Positions 11,401 to 19,259 of a DNA stretch of 64,000 nt are shown piece after piece. Within the stretch, counting starts at the first letter, position 1, and each line of letters opens with the position of its first letter. Below the pieces are notes generated by a model. That model did not search any database. It saw only the letters and a program-made list of their open reading frames with translations, and had not been told where the DNA came from. The translations under genes were made by a program, and so were the position numbers. The DNA is from Anadara kagoshimensis (Eukaryota > Mollusca > Bivalvia > Arcoida > Arcidae), in assembly GCA_021292105.1 (NCBI GenBank), contig CM037868.1:37632763-37696762 (forward strand), written 5' to 3'.

Positions 11401-14400
11401 AAAACATGCCCAAGCCATCTAAACCTTCTTTGAGTGATCTCGTCAATTATACATTTTGAGTCTGTCATTTTCAATAAGTTTGAATTTGATATGGTGTTCG
11501 GCCAGAATATTTTACAAATTTGACGCAAACAGCTATGATGGAAACTAGATAGTGATCTCGTATCTGCCGCAAGTTTGGTAACCCTCCAGCATTCACTTCC
11601 ATACAACAATACTGATTTAACATTGCTGTTATAGAGTTTGACTTTGGTCTTTCTGCTGTATTGTTTTGATCTCCATATAGGTTGTAATTTGTGGAATGCT
11701 GTTCTTGCTTTGGATAGTCTGTTCTTTATGTATTTCTGTGTTGGGTCTTTCGTGCTTACAACTGCGCCTAAGTATGTGAATTTGTCTATTTGCTTAATTT
11801 CGTTTCCATCAAATTTTAATTTTTAATATCATGTTTAAATTCTATAGTAATTCTGTTTTGTTTTCTCCAGGTTTTATAAGGTATGGTGCAGTCATAGAAA
11901 CACACGGAAAGTGTTAAAAGCTAAAAGTTTAGAAGACCTAAAACAGAACGGTAGGAAACGAAATACATAATCAAAAAACACTAACATATAGTAAACACCT
12001 GTCGAAAGTTTAACAATAAGCTAACGGATAATGGCCAGGCCTCGGTTTCACAATCATTGCTTAGCTAAGATTTTCCTTAACTATTCAAACTTTATTGTCG
12101 TATAATCAGATGACAGATTGTGACAAACGAATACAATACAAACAAGCAAGGAACATAAAAAATACTATAAGTCTGGCATATATCGAATACAGAGTAAAAA
12201 ACAACTAAGAGTCTCCCGTCCTCAGTTCCAACGACTGTTTAATGAAGGAGGCTGATCTTTTTACTTGACAAAAGTCTGTAGGATTAAGCAGGTCCACCAG
12301 TTTTTCAATATCGGTAAAATTATTAAAGTTGGGTATTTTAAATGATATATCATCAAAGAAAGTATTTCTCAAGTTTTCATTAATTTTGCAATATAATAAA
12401 AAGTGTTTACTGAAAATCTGGTAAAATTTCAAATCTTTATAATTTTGTTAATTTTCAAGATATTTAGGAATTTAAAATGTCATTTTTAAGACCACTTCTA
12501 GATTTAAACACTTTCATTTAGTTTTGACAAAAATATTCATCAGTATTTCCAAAAATAGATAACCAAAATTTGCTAAATTTAAGTTAACTGGGACCAGCTC
12601 ATTTTGGCTCCTTCTCGCCACAGGGGTTCAAAATTCCCTGGGTCCGAGGTCCGGGACCTATTGATTTTACCTTGGGACCATTGATATTTAAATTGTAAAA
12701 GTCCGATGGACCTGCCATTTTTACCAGAATAATTCTACTTTTTCAATATAATTACATAATTGCAAATGGATCTTTCAATGTTGATATTGGACTTTTAAAA
12801 CTTTATATGAGGGACCTGCCAAAAATAAAGGCAAAAGGTCCTGGACCTTCCATTACAAAACATAATTTTAAACCCCTGCGCCAACTGCTACATATATTAT
12901 CTTTGCAGCTTTCGACCACTAGTTATGCATATCTCGGCTGTAGAGCTTTAACTTCTTTTGTTAGCTCAGTGTTAAACTTTCGACAGTTCTGTGCTGTACC
13001 CATCAAAGTAGAAATTCAGTCCTAAAAACAAAACAGAAACTTTGAAAACGATAGCAAATTAGTTTAGATAGTTTTCAAAAAAATTAAACTCCACAAAGGA
13101 ATGTGGATTGGCATGTCGTATTACCTCATCTAATAGATATATAGCTTTCGCTTCTGTACCACGTGATTAACACTCCTTAACATTTGTGTGGAACGCACGT
13201 CGCAAAATTCGCGGAATAACTTACCGTAGTTTTTACTGGAAAACATCATCTTTTGCGATTCCATATCCATTTTATATCTCCATTCATCAATTTAAATGTG
13301 TTTCGCGAAAACGTTAGAGGGTATCACGTGGTACATCGACAATCTCATTTGCATTTGTGACCAATACCTTGTATCCGGTCTATCCAGGAAACAGTACTGA
13401 AGAAGAGCAGCAGACAAGACCATGTGTTATTTCTTGTTCTCTGGTCATAGTTTCTTCCACTAAACAGGGACCCAATAATCGATTATTCAATACTTCTATC
13501 AAGAGCTTAAAATCTGTTTGATAAAATTCCATTAAATAAGATTTACACCCATGCAAAGTATTAAGCTTAGTTTAAACAATATATTATTTTAAAAAAGCAT
13601 TAGACAATTACATATTATACCAGTTTTAATTTTACAGCACTAGACGGCCGTTTCGAAATACAATTCCTCATCAGTAGTGCTTGGACCAAAATTATGAAAC
13701 CTAAATTTTTTTGAAGATGTCGAAAAGCTACCCAAATGACCAAAATATATTTTTCAATTTAAGCTAAGGAAATACTTTGCATGAGGGAGTATACCTTAGT
13801 TTTTGAGAAATTTAAAATGTTCAACATAAAAACATATAGACATGTATCCTGGAACAAGCCGAAAAGGCTTATATTAACCTGTTTCCATAAGTATTGAGTC
13901 CTAAATGGCTTATATAAGTATTGAGCTTTACAGTCAGTGGTCCTACCAGGTGGTAGTCTTGTCTTGTCTTGTAATGTCTTGTTTGGTTTTACGCAACAGT
14001 CAAGATCAACTACTTATTTATCGAGGCGGTCAGTTCAGGGATGGTGGAGGGAACTGGAGTGCCCGGATAATACAATCAGCCTTCTGAAAATGGACGGACA
14101 GATCTCTTGGCCAGCCGCCTTATCTTTGGGAAGAATGTGGCACCGGTGAAAAACACGAAGATATATATAAATGATGATGTTGGTAAATAAATTTAAATTT
14201 TTTTTTAATTCTTCGATAGCGGCGTTAGCCTTTAAATACACCGATACAGTTCGTATTGTCCTTGAAGAAGACGGAACTGAACTTGAAACAGACGAAGGGT
14301 TACTTGTGTACACAGATAAGATATTAATGGTTTTATCGGCTGAAGAAACATGGCGGAAAGTAACAGACGACAATGGTGACAGAGATGTCGACGGATCTAA

Positions 14401-17017
14401 GTGAGTATCAACCGGACATTGTCACTATATATAACCCCCATCTCATCAAAGACAGTGCCTTGTAAATACACATATTTTTAAAGAAAAAAATTGAGACAAC
14501 TGTTATACTGTTTCATGTCCCAGTTAAGATTATTTGACTATTCGAGGTGGTTAGTTCTGGGATGGTAGAGGAAACTAGGGTGCCCAGAGAAAAGGCGTGG
14601 TCTACCTTCAGCAAGAAAACTGACAATTTTCTCACACAAGAACCTGCCCGAACACCGTTACACAGTTACACCATACGCCATTCGCTTAAACACTATTGTT
14701 CCACTCCACTCAATACGCACGCCACATAGTTAATGACGTCATTTCAATTTAAAGAACGGGCATGCTAATGGGGACTGATATGTTGTAACACTAGTGTGAA
14801 TAGCCAAGTTACATGATTTATTCCGAAATAATAAACTTCCCAATTTCCGTTGTTTTCTAATGGGGACTGATTTGTTGTAACACAATTTGTGACTAGTGTG
14901 AATAGCCGAAGTTACATTGATAATTTATTGTGATATAAGCTTCCCAATTTTCGTTGTTTTGTTGGACATCCTTATAAGTCACGAATTTTCATATTAACTA
15001 AATAGTATATATTACGAATACCCATAAATCACTAATTTAACAACTTAAACCCAAAAGATACTACTTTTTCATAACCACAAAAATTAGAAAATACGAAAAA
15101 ATTGTTTTTAATGTTTCAGGTTTACTTTTGACGTTTGTTCTTTTGACCGGAAGTTACGAAAATTGATTTTGGCGGAAGGATTAGCAGATTTAAAACGACA
15201 AGGTATTTAATTTAGTTACCGTGTTACCGGAAGCAGATGTAGAAATGTATCATCGTGATATCCGCTTAAATTTGTGCGACGTTTTCGTTTGTTTAATTAC
15301 GAGAGCTTCTTAGAATTTAAAAAATTATGGTATTTCATATTCAATTAAAAATATCCTCTTAAGTAAGAGAAGAATTGTAGACTTCATGTGTGAACCAACT
15401 GTTGGAATAAATCTACTGTTTGTTTACAAGTTCATGATAAAACGGCCAATGTACGCATGAACACGACACAATAAAATACATTGACACAAACAGCCGAGTA
15501 AGACAAGGCAAATAAAAATGATTATAAAATTTCTGTTAAACGCGCTCCCTTTTGATATTGGTTTGACTATATAGCGTTTTCCCATTTTTACAGGTTCTGT
15601 TTGTTTTGGTTACCCTGTGTCTGTGGCGTGTTTGGAATCCGATGGTACCGTGATAGACGAGGATGTCAAGTTGTTAGCCTACGCTAACCAAGTGTTTATG
15701 TTACTGGGCCTAACCCAGATTTGGGCACCAAACTATTCAGCTTTTAATACTGATAAAGACTCGATGTGTGGAACAAACAGGTAAATATAGATAACGTAAT
15801 GGCGTTAAACGTCTCAGTCATAAATATTTCACTTATAACGGGACGTCGCCAGCTATAGGAGAAGGTGCGGAAAGTTTTTCTGTGTGTTGCCCTGATGGTA
15901 ATATAAAACAGGGTTCTTTATCGTGCCACGCCTACCGTGGCAGGTGACCTCATTTCTTTTAAGTTCCCATCGGAAAGAAGTGTGACTTTCATTTCTTAAT
16001 GCCGAGTGCTTGGCGAAAGAACAGTCGCTACCCACTTTCAAGTCTTGGGTCAGACCTGATCGGGATTCGAACCCACGACCTCCCATTTACGGAGCGAGCA
16101 CTCCAGTAAGGGTTTCTTTTTTTTCTTCAAAATTCACTGCAATTCATTTAAAACTTTGTCAATCATTACAGGAAAATGTTTAAAATCAAGACCATGGAAG
16201 GAAAAGACAAAATCGCAATTGTGGCGAATAATGTAGTAGAACTTCACTTGTTAGGTAAGCCTACGTGATAAATTTGATTTGTCTCCGTGGAAATGTTACA
16301 TTGTTAAAAACAGAAAAAAGGGTTTTACATTTTGTTAACACAGATTTTACTTTTGTGAACATGGGTTTCATGTAACAGATTTTACACTTTGTCAGCACGG
16401 GTTCTGCATTCTGTCAACTTGGGTTTTACGTTTGTCAACAGGGGTTTTACGTTTTATTAATACGTGTTTTACGTTTTGTCAACGCGGGTTTTACTTTTTG
16501 TTAACACGGGTTTTACGTTTTGTTAACGCGGATTTTCTTTGAATGGATCGTTTTTTGGTTTTTGTGTTAAGATTTATTCTGCCAAAGCACGTAAAATGTA
16601 TCTGTATCAGTCCGGTTTTTTTAATTTGTAGCTGCTAGGATATTAAAATTAAATCCTCCAATACAAGTTCACACAGAAGAAGGGACGACGGTTGTGTCGG
16701 ATTCCGACTTAGAAGCCAACCAAGGGAGACTACTCATTGTGTCCGAAGTGGACAATTCTGGTGCACTGGATAACAAAAAGAGACAAAGCAATGAACAGTC
16801 ACCAAGGCAACATGTTAATTCTTATCAACCGGGGTTATCCTCAAACAGACAAAGTGTTAATCTATATAGACACAGTCTTGCAAGTTATTCATCGAACGGG
16901 ATGCTGTCGGGAACGTATCAAAGGTCATATGATAGTAATCAAAGGATGCTCTCGGGAGCACACCAAAGGTCATATGATAGTCATCACAGATACTGCAATG
17001 AAGAAAGTGAAATGTAG
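2396..17017 (+). CDS. Sushi-TM-triple CIDE-N receptor-like protein, 11 exons
   Basis: Exon model: 2396-2468, 6781-7188, 7796-7922, 9464-9514, 9831-9857, 11871-11950, 14220-14400, 15120-15202, 15594-15780, 16172-16254, 16632-17017. Every border is AG/GT and the phases match across all ten introns (1,1,2,2,2,1,2,1,2,1), giving 562 codons ending in TAG. Order: signal peptide (residues 1-22), two sushi domains (25-160), TM helix (about 175-198) followed by RRRN, a short linker, then CIDE-N domains at about 229-303, 316-400 and 406-485, and a Ser/Asn/Gln-rich tail with a 14-residue tandem repeat (QRSYDS). Sushi domains bind proteins or glycans outside cells. CIDE-N domains (DFF40, DFF45, CIDE proteins) interact head-to-tail through acidic and basic faces. 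A membrane receptor that clusters CIDE-N domains is my inference. The exon chain was read by eye; skipped or extra exons are possible, especially around the 27-nt exon 5. Confidence 0.85.
2500..2652. repeat. Pentanucleotide microsatellite
   Basis: (TTATC)n runs pass into (ATCTC)n and back into (TTATC)n. It lies in intron 1 of the CIDE-N gene. The ORF across it is a repeat artefact. Confidence 0.95.
2685..5718. repeat. 55-bp minisatellite, about 55 copies
   Basis: The unit, beginning AGTGTGTATTGTCAGCCAGA, repeats every 55 bp with few changes for about 3 kb inside intron 1. Around 4360-4500 several successive units lack one base (54 bp), which briefly opens an 18-residue repeat frame. Because 55 is not a multiple of 3, no frame persists and I do not treat it as coding. 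Confidence 0.97.
5712..5845 (+). repeat. R6 repeat fragment
   Basis: Shares the TCTGCCTTGTACTAGCGCGCA-like core and the CCATTATCCTGACACC stretch with the copies near 7384-7757 and 55878-56190. It joins the 3' edge of the 55-bp minisatellite. Confidence 0.7.
5858..6060 (+). repeat. R3 interspersed repeat copy
   Basis: Carries CACTAGACGGCCGTTTCGGA, then TTCCTCATCAGTA and a conserved 3' part (AGGAAATACTTT.CATGAG). Same family as 13596-13815, 58070-58290, 51030-51140, 62455-62540 and, reversed, 26660-26840 and 43890-43975. No protein; likely a non-autonomous element. Confidence 0.8.
6120..6600. repeat. Degenerate tandem repeat
   Basis: About six diverged units of 60-75 bp share CCACACCACT, GGACATTTACTCCAAT and a TCAAAAGTCGG.AATTTTATAAT core. 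A reversed relative lies at 58430-58590. It fills the end of intron 1. Confidence 0.65.
6781..7188 (+). CDS. Exon 2: two sushi (CCP) domains
   Basis: The acceptor is TTTCAG at 6775-6780; the open frame upstream of it is intronic read-through. The exon encodes residues 25-160. Sushi 1 shows the family pattern: early Cys, FKC, YITC, GGQW, then LPKC. Sushi 2 begins CPEI, then has LSCATDGYEP, LTC, SSWDRA and PLC. Each domain has four cysteines as expected. One exon coding two sushi domains ends in phase 1 before GTAAGT. Confidence 0.88.
7384..7665 (+). repeat. R6 repeat copy, in intron 2
   Basis: Starts with (TTGG)n and GAATGTTGCTTAACGTCGCA, continues through GACGAGAACT and the shared GTACTAGCGCGCACTCAGGG core. 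A near-complete reversed copy is at 55878-56190. Confidence 0.8.
7598..7759. repeat. Perfect-looking inverted repeat at the end of R6
   Basis: About 60 bp, from CCCAGTCCATTATACTGATA to GGAAAATTCA, reappears inverted from about 7697 to 7757. The spacer is about 40 bp and includes CCTACATGTGG. It would form a long hairpin. The reversed R6 copy near 55.9 kb carries only one of the arms. Confidence 0.85.
7796..7922 (+). CDS. Exon 3: transmembrane segment
   Basis: The acceptor is CACCAG. The exon encodes a short juxtamembrane part rich in Pro (PPKPLPLE), then a run of about 24 hydrophobic residues (residues 175-198) and the stop-transfer sequence YRRRN. Phase 1 in, phase 2 out, with donor GTAGTG. 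It places the sushi domains outside and the CIDE-N domains inside the cell (type I topology). Confidence 0.85.
7972..9362 (+). repeat. R2 element with expanded 49-bp core, interrupted by a SINE
   Basis: Left part 7972-8066 matches the R2 start (ATATTGCAAGC, GTTTTATG.CCGTCAT, TTGTTGATAAGTATGATG). It resumes at 8437 with TGACGTCCCATAG, GGAGCACCCGGTCTCACTTC and then about 15 units of a 49-bp repeat (TTTTTACTTTGCGTTGGAAT, TGATTTGGACATGG). It sits in intron 3. Open frames across it are repeat artefacts. Confidence 0.85.
8080..8423 (+). mobile_element. R1 tRNA-derived SINE with 13-bp target duplication
   Basis: The tRNA-like head has an A box (TAGCTCAGTTGG) and a B box (GGTTCGAACTCC). It is followed by the body (GCACTCGGCATTACGAAA, CACCTTCGCCTATAGCTG, GATATAAGTGAAATATTC, GGGACGTTAAACACC). 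CTGTATTTAAAAA flanks it on both sides (8067-8079 and 8424-8436), and removing it joins the two parts of R2. Confidence 0.93.
9464..9514 (+). CDS. Exon 4: linker after the TM helix
   Basis: TTTTTTCAG acceptor, GTGAGA donor, phase 2 to 2. Encodes KKAVPEVFEGQYQAPE, a short cytoplasmic linker. Frame continuity with exons 3 and 5 is the main support. Confidence 0.7.
9831..9857 (+). CDS. Exon 5: 27-nt microexon
   Basis: CCATAG acceptor and GGTAAGA donor, phase 2 to 2. Adds IFPPKNGN. Its removal would not shift the frame, so it could be optional. Confidence 0.55.
9887..10041. repeat. R5 TIR element
   Basis: ACAGTCCAACCTGC at the left and GACAGGTTTGAATGTA at the right are imperfect inverted ends around AAGGCCACCT motifs. 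Other copies: 1380-1562, 30672-30862, 33298-33582, 43437-43520 and 49935-50062. Confidence 0.75.
10095..11106 (+). mobile_element. R1 SINE split by a DNA element
   Basis: The SINE head and body run 10095-10411. The final GGGACGTTAAACATCATTAC resumes at 11089 after the nested insert. A (TA)n stretch at 10269-10290 lies in its body. Confidence 0.9.
10412..11083. mobile_element. 672-bp non-autonomous DNA transposon nested in a SINE
   Basis: The 14-bp inverted ends CATAGGCGTAGGAG and CTCCTACGCCTATG are bounded by a duplicated TGAAT (10407-10411, 11084-11088). The interior has G-rich/C-rich foldback tracts (GGGGGCATGCTCCCCCGG) and no transposase frame. A MITE-like element that jumped after the SINE landed. 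Confidence 0.92.
11150..11836 (-). mobile_element. LINE fragment: C-terminal end of a reverse transcriptase ORF
   Basis: Translated on the minus strand it gives LYGSECW, CLRQICKIFWP, RRFRWLGHVFRM and, past an in-frame TAG, the tail GKRPRGRPKTTWRR and WGEAE. These are the standard C-terminal blocks of a non-LTR retrotransposon polyprotein. It is 5'-truncated and begins around a KFDGNEI / FTYLGAVVS stretch near 11.83 kb. It lies in intron 5 of the CIDE-N gene, antisense. Confidence 0.85.
11871..14400 (+). CDS. Exons 6-7: CIDE-N domain 1
   Basis: Exons 11871-11950 and 14220-14400. The first starts with FYKVWC, a basic SHRNTRK stretch and LEDLKQN; the second continues with VRIVLEEDGTELETDEG and ILMVLSAEETWRK. 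This is the ubiquitin-like CIDE-N (CAD) fold, about 75 residues. The best-conserved CIDE-N features are present: an N-terminal strand with KV, R-K before the LxxL helix, LEEDGT, and the acidic EGL/VL.L end. It is the most canonical of the three. Confidence 0.88.
12030..12592. repeat. Interspersed repeat broken by a retroelement fragment
   Basis: 12030-12075 (GGTTTCACAATCATTGC, TTAGCTAAGAT.TTCC) and 12430-12592 (TTTTCAAGATATT.AGG, AAAAATATTCATCAGTATTT) match, in order, an uninterrupted copy at 63800-64000. Confidence 0.75.
12076..12432 (-). mobile_element. Truncated non-LTR retrotransposon 3' end (probable)
   Basis: The minus-strand frame of 75 residues has KHFLLYCKINENLR and a Leu-rich end with LLNPTDF, which resembles the post-RT 'HFLL.C' region of non-LTR ORFs. 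A CGACAATAAAGTTTGAA tail is at the 3' end. The family was recognised only by general pattern. Confidence 0.5.
12621..12878. mobile_element. hAT-like foldback MITE, 258 bp
   Basis: The ends CAGGGGTTCAAAATT and AATTTTAAACCCCTG are inverted, and subterminal GGTCCGGGACC / GGTCCTGGACC motifs also mirror. CGCCA directly flanks both ends (12616-12620, 12879-12883). The CAGGGG end recalls hAT elements, though a hAT would leave 8 bp, so the superfamily is uncertain. Confidence 0.75.
12884..13012. repeat. R4 element fragment
   Basis: Right-hand part of an R4 element: ACTAGTTATGCATATCTCGG, then TTAGCTCAGTGTTAAACTTTC and GACAG. The hAT-like MITE lies at its left edge. Confidence 0.7.
13158..13341. repeat. 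R7 CACGTG-ended TIR element
   Basis: TGTACCACGTG at the left and CACGTGGTACA at the right are perfect inverted ends. The interior TCGCAAAATTCGCGGAA / TTTCGCGAAAACG also mirrors. A second copy is at 18170-18346. Confidence 0.7.
13596..13815 (+). repeat. R3 repeat copy
   Basis: One of the best copies: ATTACATATTATACCAGTTT, then GCACTAGACGGCCGTTTCGA, CCTCATCAGTAGTGCTTGGA and GCATGAGGGAGTATACCTTA. In intron 6. Confidence 0.85.
14020..14100 (+). repeat. Short dispersed repeat
   Basis: ATTTATCGAGGCGGTCAGTTC and GGGATGGTGGAGGGAACTGG recur, diverged, at 14530-14640, 20690-20880 (in part), 25150-25330 and 32160-32215. This explains the short ORFs here. Boundaries are unclear. Confidence 0.5.
14760..14965. 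repeat. About 100-bp unit duplicated in tandem
   Basis: AATGGGGACTGAT.TGTTGTAACAC, TAGTGTGAATAGCC and CTTCCCAATTT.CGTTGTTTT occur twice in the same order. In intron 7. Confidence 0.85.
15120..15780 (+). CDS. Exons 8-9: CIDE-N domain 2
   Basis: Exons 15120-15202 (83 nt) and 15594-15780 (187 nt). It encodes FTFDVCSFDRKLRKLILAE, LADLKRQ, then VACLESDGTVIDEDVKLLA and VFMLLGLTQIW. Intron position and phase (2 in, 1 inside the domain, 2 out) are the same as for domain 1, so it is an exon-pair duplicate. More diverged in the second half, but the E-DGT-DED core is kept. Confidence 0.85.
15800..16112 (-). mobile_element. R1 SINE, reversed
   Basis: GGCGTTAAACGTCTCAGTC through the body to ACCCGATCGGG-like and GGATTCGAACCCACGACCTCC and GGAGCGAGCACTC: the reverse complement of the SINE consensus. 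It lies in intron 9. Confidence 0.9.
16172..17017 (+). CDS. Exons 10-11: CIDE-N domain 3 and C-terminal tail
   Basis: Exons 16172-16254 (83 nt) and 16632-17017. It encodes KMFKIKTMEGKDKIAIVAN, VELHLL, then IQVHTEEGTTVVSDSDLEA and RLLIVSE. Same two-exon layout and phases as domains 1 and 2, and the first exon is again 83 nt. The conserved Arg/Lys before the helix is weaker, so this is the most diverged copy. The tail (about 75 residues) is Ser/Asn/Gln/Tyr-rich with a repeated LSG..QRSYDS motif, probably disordered and phosphorylatable. Stop TAG at 17015-17017. Confidence 0.82.
16318..16540. repeat. 22-bp minisatellite
   Basis: About ten diverged units of GGGTTTTACGTTTTGTTAAC in intron 10. Confidence 0.85.
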
Positions 17018-17460
17018 TATGCTTCCGTACAACTCAACTTGTGACCCCATTTAAATTCATTGGTATTACGTCATATCTCGGCCGATCTCCGAACTCCTAC
17101 GTAATTTTACGAGTGTGTATAACGAGTTCTGCCGAGGTTTGCCGAATGGTAAATCGCCAGCCATTCGAACAATCAAACACGAAGAGCTGGAGAAAAAACC
17201 ATTTGGATTATCAAATCAAATCAAATTTATTACATCATGACAGCTTTCATTTTTTGAGCAACGGATTTTTTTCGTGAAATTTGTCGTGAGATGACAATCT
17301 ATGATGTATTTGTTTTGTCAGTATTAGATGACGTCATTTTCAGATCTCATGGCTTATGGAATGAAAACTTATCATTTGATGCAAAATATTTGTTTACAAA
17401 TTGCGTATTTATGTTGCAAATGTGTGAGAAAAAGAATCCTACACTAGGAAAGTTTACCGC

Positions 17461-17508
17461 ATAAGACAGAGATATCTCAAACGAGGATGTTTTGAGATAT
17501 CTGTCTTG
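17461..17508. other. Hairpin-forming inverted repeat
   Basis: AGACAGAGATATCTCAAA and TTTTGAGATATCTGTCTT are complementary with a loop of about 10 bases. It sits 450 bp past the CIDE-N stop; role unknown. Confidence 0.7.
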
Positions 17509-17661
17509 CATTGTTACCGGTGTAAGATTCTATTAGTATTTCGTAAAGATAAAAAAATTCTTGAATCAAACAATTTTACAATTATAATTAGCTCCTAAGC
17601 GAGAGAGATTGATAGGATAGGTTTAAGGATTCTTTCACTTTTACCGAGGTATCTTTGGAAC

Positions 17662-17667
17662 AATAAA
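17662..17667 (+). promoter_or_regulatory. Possible poly(A) signal of the CIDE-N gene
   Basis: First AATAAA noticed downstream of the stop, about 645 bases on. Weakly supported by position alone. Confidence 0.3.
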
Positions 17668-17754
17668 GGGAACTTGAGTACCTGGGAAAAACACGACCAA
17701 ACTGACAAACTATCTAGGATGTCGGATGTTCCGGAAGGGTTAGCACATCCTTGT

Positions 17755-17928
17755 CAAATCGACAACTTATCTCGATCCCTCGTTAGATATATCTCGACAG
17801 TTGCTACTTATCTATCGACAGCTTATTGGTCACTAGTTATACATATCTTAGTCACTAGACAGCCGGGTTTAGACATCGTTTCGTTACCTCATCGTTTCTC
17901 AACTTTCGACAGGCTTGTAGTGAAAGTT
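17755..17928. repeat. R4 element copy
   Basis: Carries CACTAGTTATACATATCTTAG and ends in CTCAACTTTCGACAGGCTTG, like 25470-25713 and 61036-61230. Confidence 0.65.
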
Positions 17929-18032
17929 ATCCATGGAATTCATGAAAAATATCAAATTTGTTTTATTTTTCTTTATTCTAATTTTTTATTTTTGATGAAA
18001 ATATGTTAAATTTACAATAAGTCGCTACATTT

Positions 18033-18035
<3 letters not shown>

Positions 18036-18065
<30 letters not shown>
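18036..18065. repeat. Poly(A) run
   Basis: About 30 consecutive A. Confidence 0.95.
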
Positions 18066-18067
<2 letters not shown>

Positions 18068-18169
18068 GAGTCGGCGATAACTACAATACTGTAACAGATT
18101 CGTTCGTATGGTACAACTACCAACTAGAGCATTAAGAATCAATATTAAAAACAGACCAGACTGGGGAGT

Positions 18170-18346
18170 CGCCGCTGTACCACGTGTTGCCCACTAACGT
18201 GTGTACAGAACAATTATTTCTTTTGAATATGGTCTCGCTTCGAGTTTTCTCGTAAAACGATGATATTCCGAGAATTTGCGACGTTAAAGTTTTCTGAAAC
18301 GTCCCGTACAAACGTTTAGGGTACTTATCACGTGGTACAGAGGTGA
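18170..18346. repeat. R7 CACGTG-ended TIR element
   Basis: CTGTACCACGTG and CACGTGGTACAGA are inverted ends. Same family as 13158-13341. Confidence 0.7.
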
Positions 18347-18590
18347 ACCCATCTGTTGCTCCGATCAGCACTAGCCTTCTAAAATATATCATATTAAGGG
18401 ACACAATCTATGAAAATTAGTCTTAAATAACTATTTCTTTTTCAGCACTTGGCTCCTAAAATATCATATTTAAGGGGACTAAAGTAAGGGACGCACACAA
18501 AGAGGTCATGCGACTATTTTTGATTTTTTTTATAAAGTAAGCTATTAAAAAATTGGCACATGCCGACTGGATTGCGAATTCCAGCACATG

Positions 18591-19250
18591 TCACAAAAAT
18601 AACCCCAAAATAGGACCCAAAATTGGACCGAAAATCGACCTGAATATTCCCAAAAATATATCCAAAATATTTAAGATGGCTGCAATTATATTGTAAATCG
18701 AAAGGTAAAAAATTTCAAACAGGTTATATGGTAGGTCAGATTCACACCATTTGACGTCAAAGTCATAGGGGACATCGCCAACATAACAATATCTTCTCCA
18801 ATATTTACCACACTCAGTCCATGGCGCACAGCAGTAACCCCAATTTTTGTGAAAATCTGTGTAACACCAGAGATACGTTTTACCGTGAAAACCACATTGA
18901 TGATGTGACATACATACGTCACCATGACGTGTCCCATTACCCCAATCAACGCTTTCAAGGCTTGGTATACATTTTCGAAAAATCTCCTCACGTCTGAAGA
19001 TGGATTCTTTCTCGCCAATCTGACACACAGGAAGTGACGCTCCGTTTCCTTCACATTTTGTTTTACAACAGTTTTCCCAGCCATTTCCGGTCTGACAGTA
19101 GTAAGTACTTTCTCTCGTCCATATCCAAAAACCGGTGTACTCCTGACAATCATCCCGACATTTTTGACCACTCAGAGAAATCTGTTCCGTTGAGCAGACG
19201 ACAGCAGAATTAAACAATAGAAAAGATACAGCGGCGCCATATTGGAACAT
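18591..19250 (-). CDS. Secreted Cys-rich protein with hydrophobic C-tail
   Basis: A single open exon of 219 aa. ATG at 19248-19250 opens a clear signal peptide (residues 1-20). Seventeen cysteines follow, in two related modules: YYC...WENCC (50-62) and YLWCYT...WGYCC (126-141). The WCYT-x-W-x-YCC pattern recalls fibronectin type II-like modules of mollusc secreted proteins, but the spacing is not standard and I cannot name the family. From residue 176 on, the last 44 residues are almost all hydrophobic, with IFGPILGPILGLFL at the very end. This could be a membrane-inserting or amphipathic segment. It points toward, and lies about 1.6 kb from, the end of the CIDE-N gene. Confidence 0.82.
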   Translation of the reverse strand: MFQYGAAVSFLLFNSAVVCSTEQISLSGQKCRDDCQEYTGFWIWTRESTYYCQTGNGWENCCKTKCEGNGASLPVCQIGEKESIFRREEIFRKCIPSLESVDWGNGTRHGDVCMSHHQCGFHGKTYLWCYTDFHKNWGYCCAPWTECGKYWRRYCYVGDVPYDFDVKWCESDLPYNLFEIFYLSIYNIIAAILNILDIFLGIFRSIFGPILGPILGLFL

Positions 19251-19259
19251 TTTGGTACA

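Noticed and set aside
14035-14373. 112-codon minus-strand frame opposite exon 7
   Set aside because: Shadow of the CIDE-N exon on the other strand.
18686-19171. 161-codon minus frame inside the Cys-rich gene
   Set aside because: Shadow frame; the 219-codon frame has the signal peptide and ordered cysteines.
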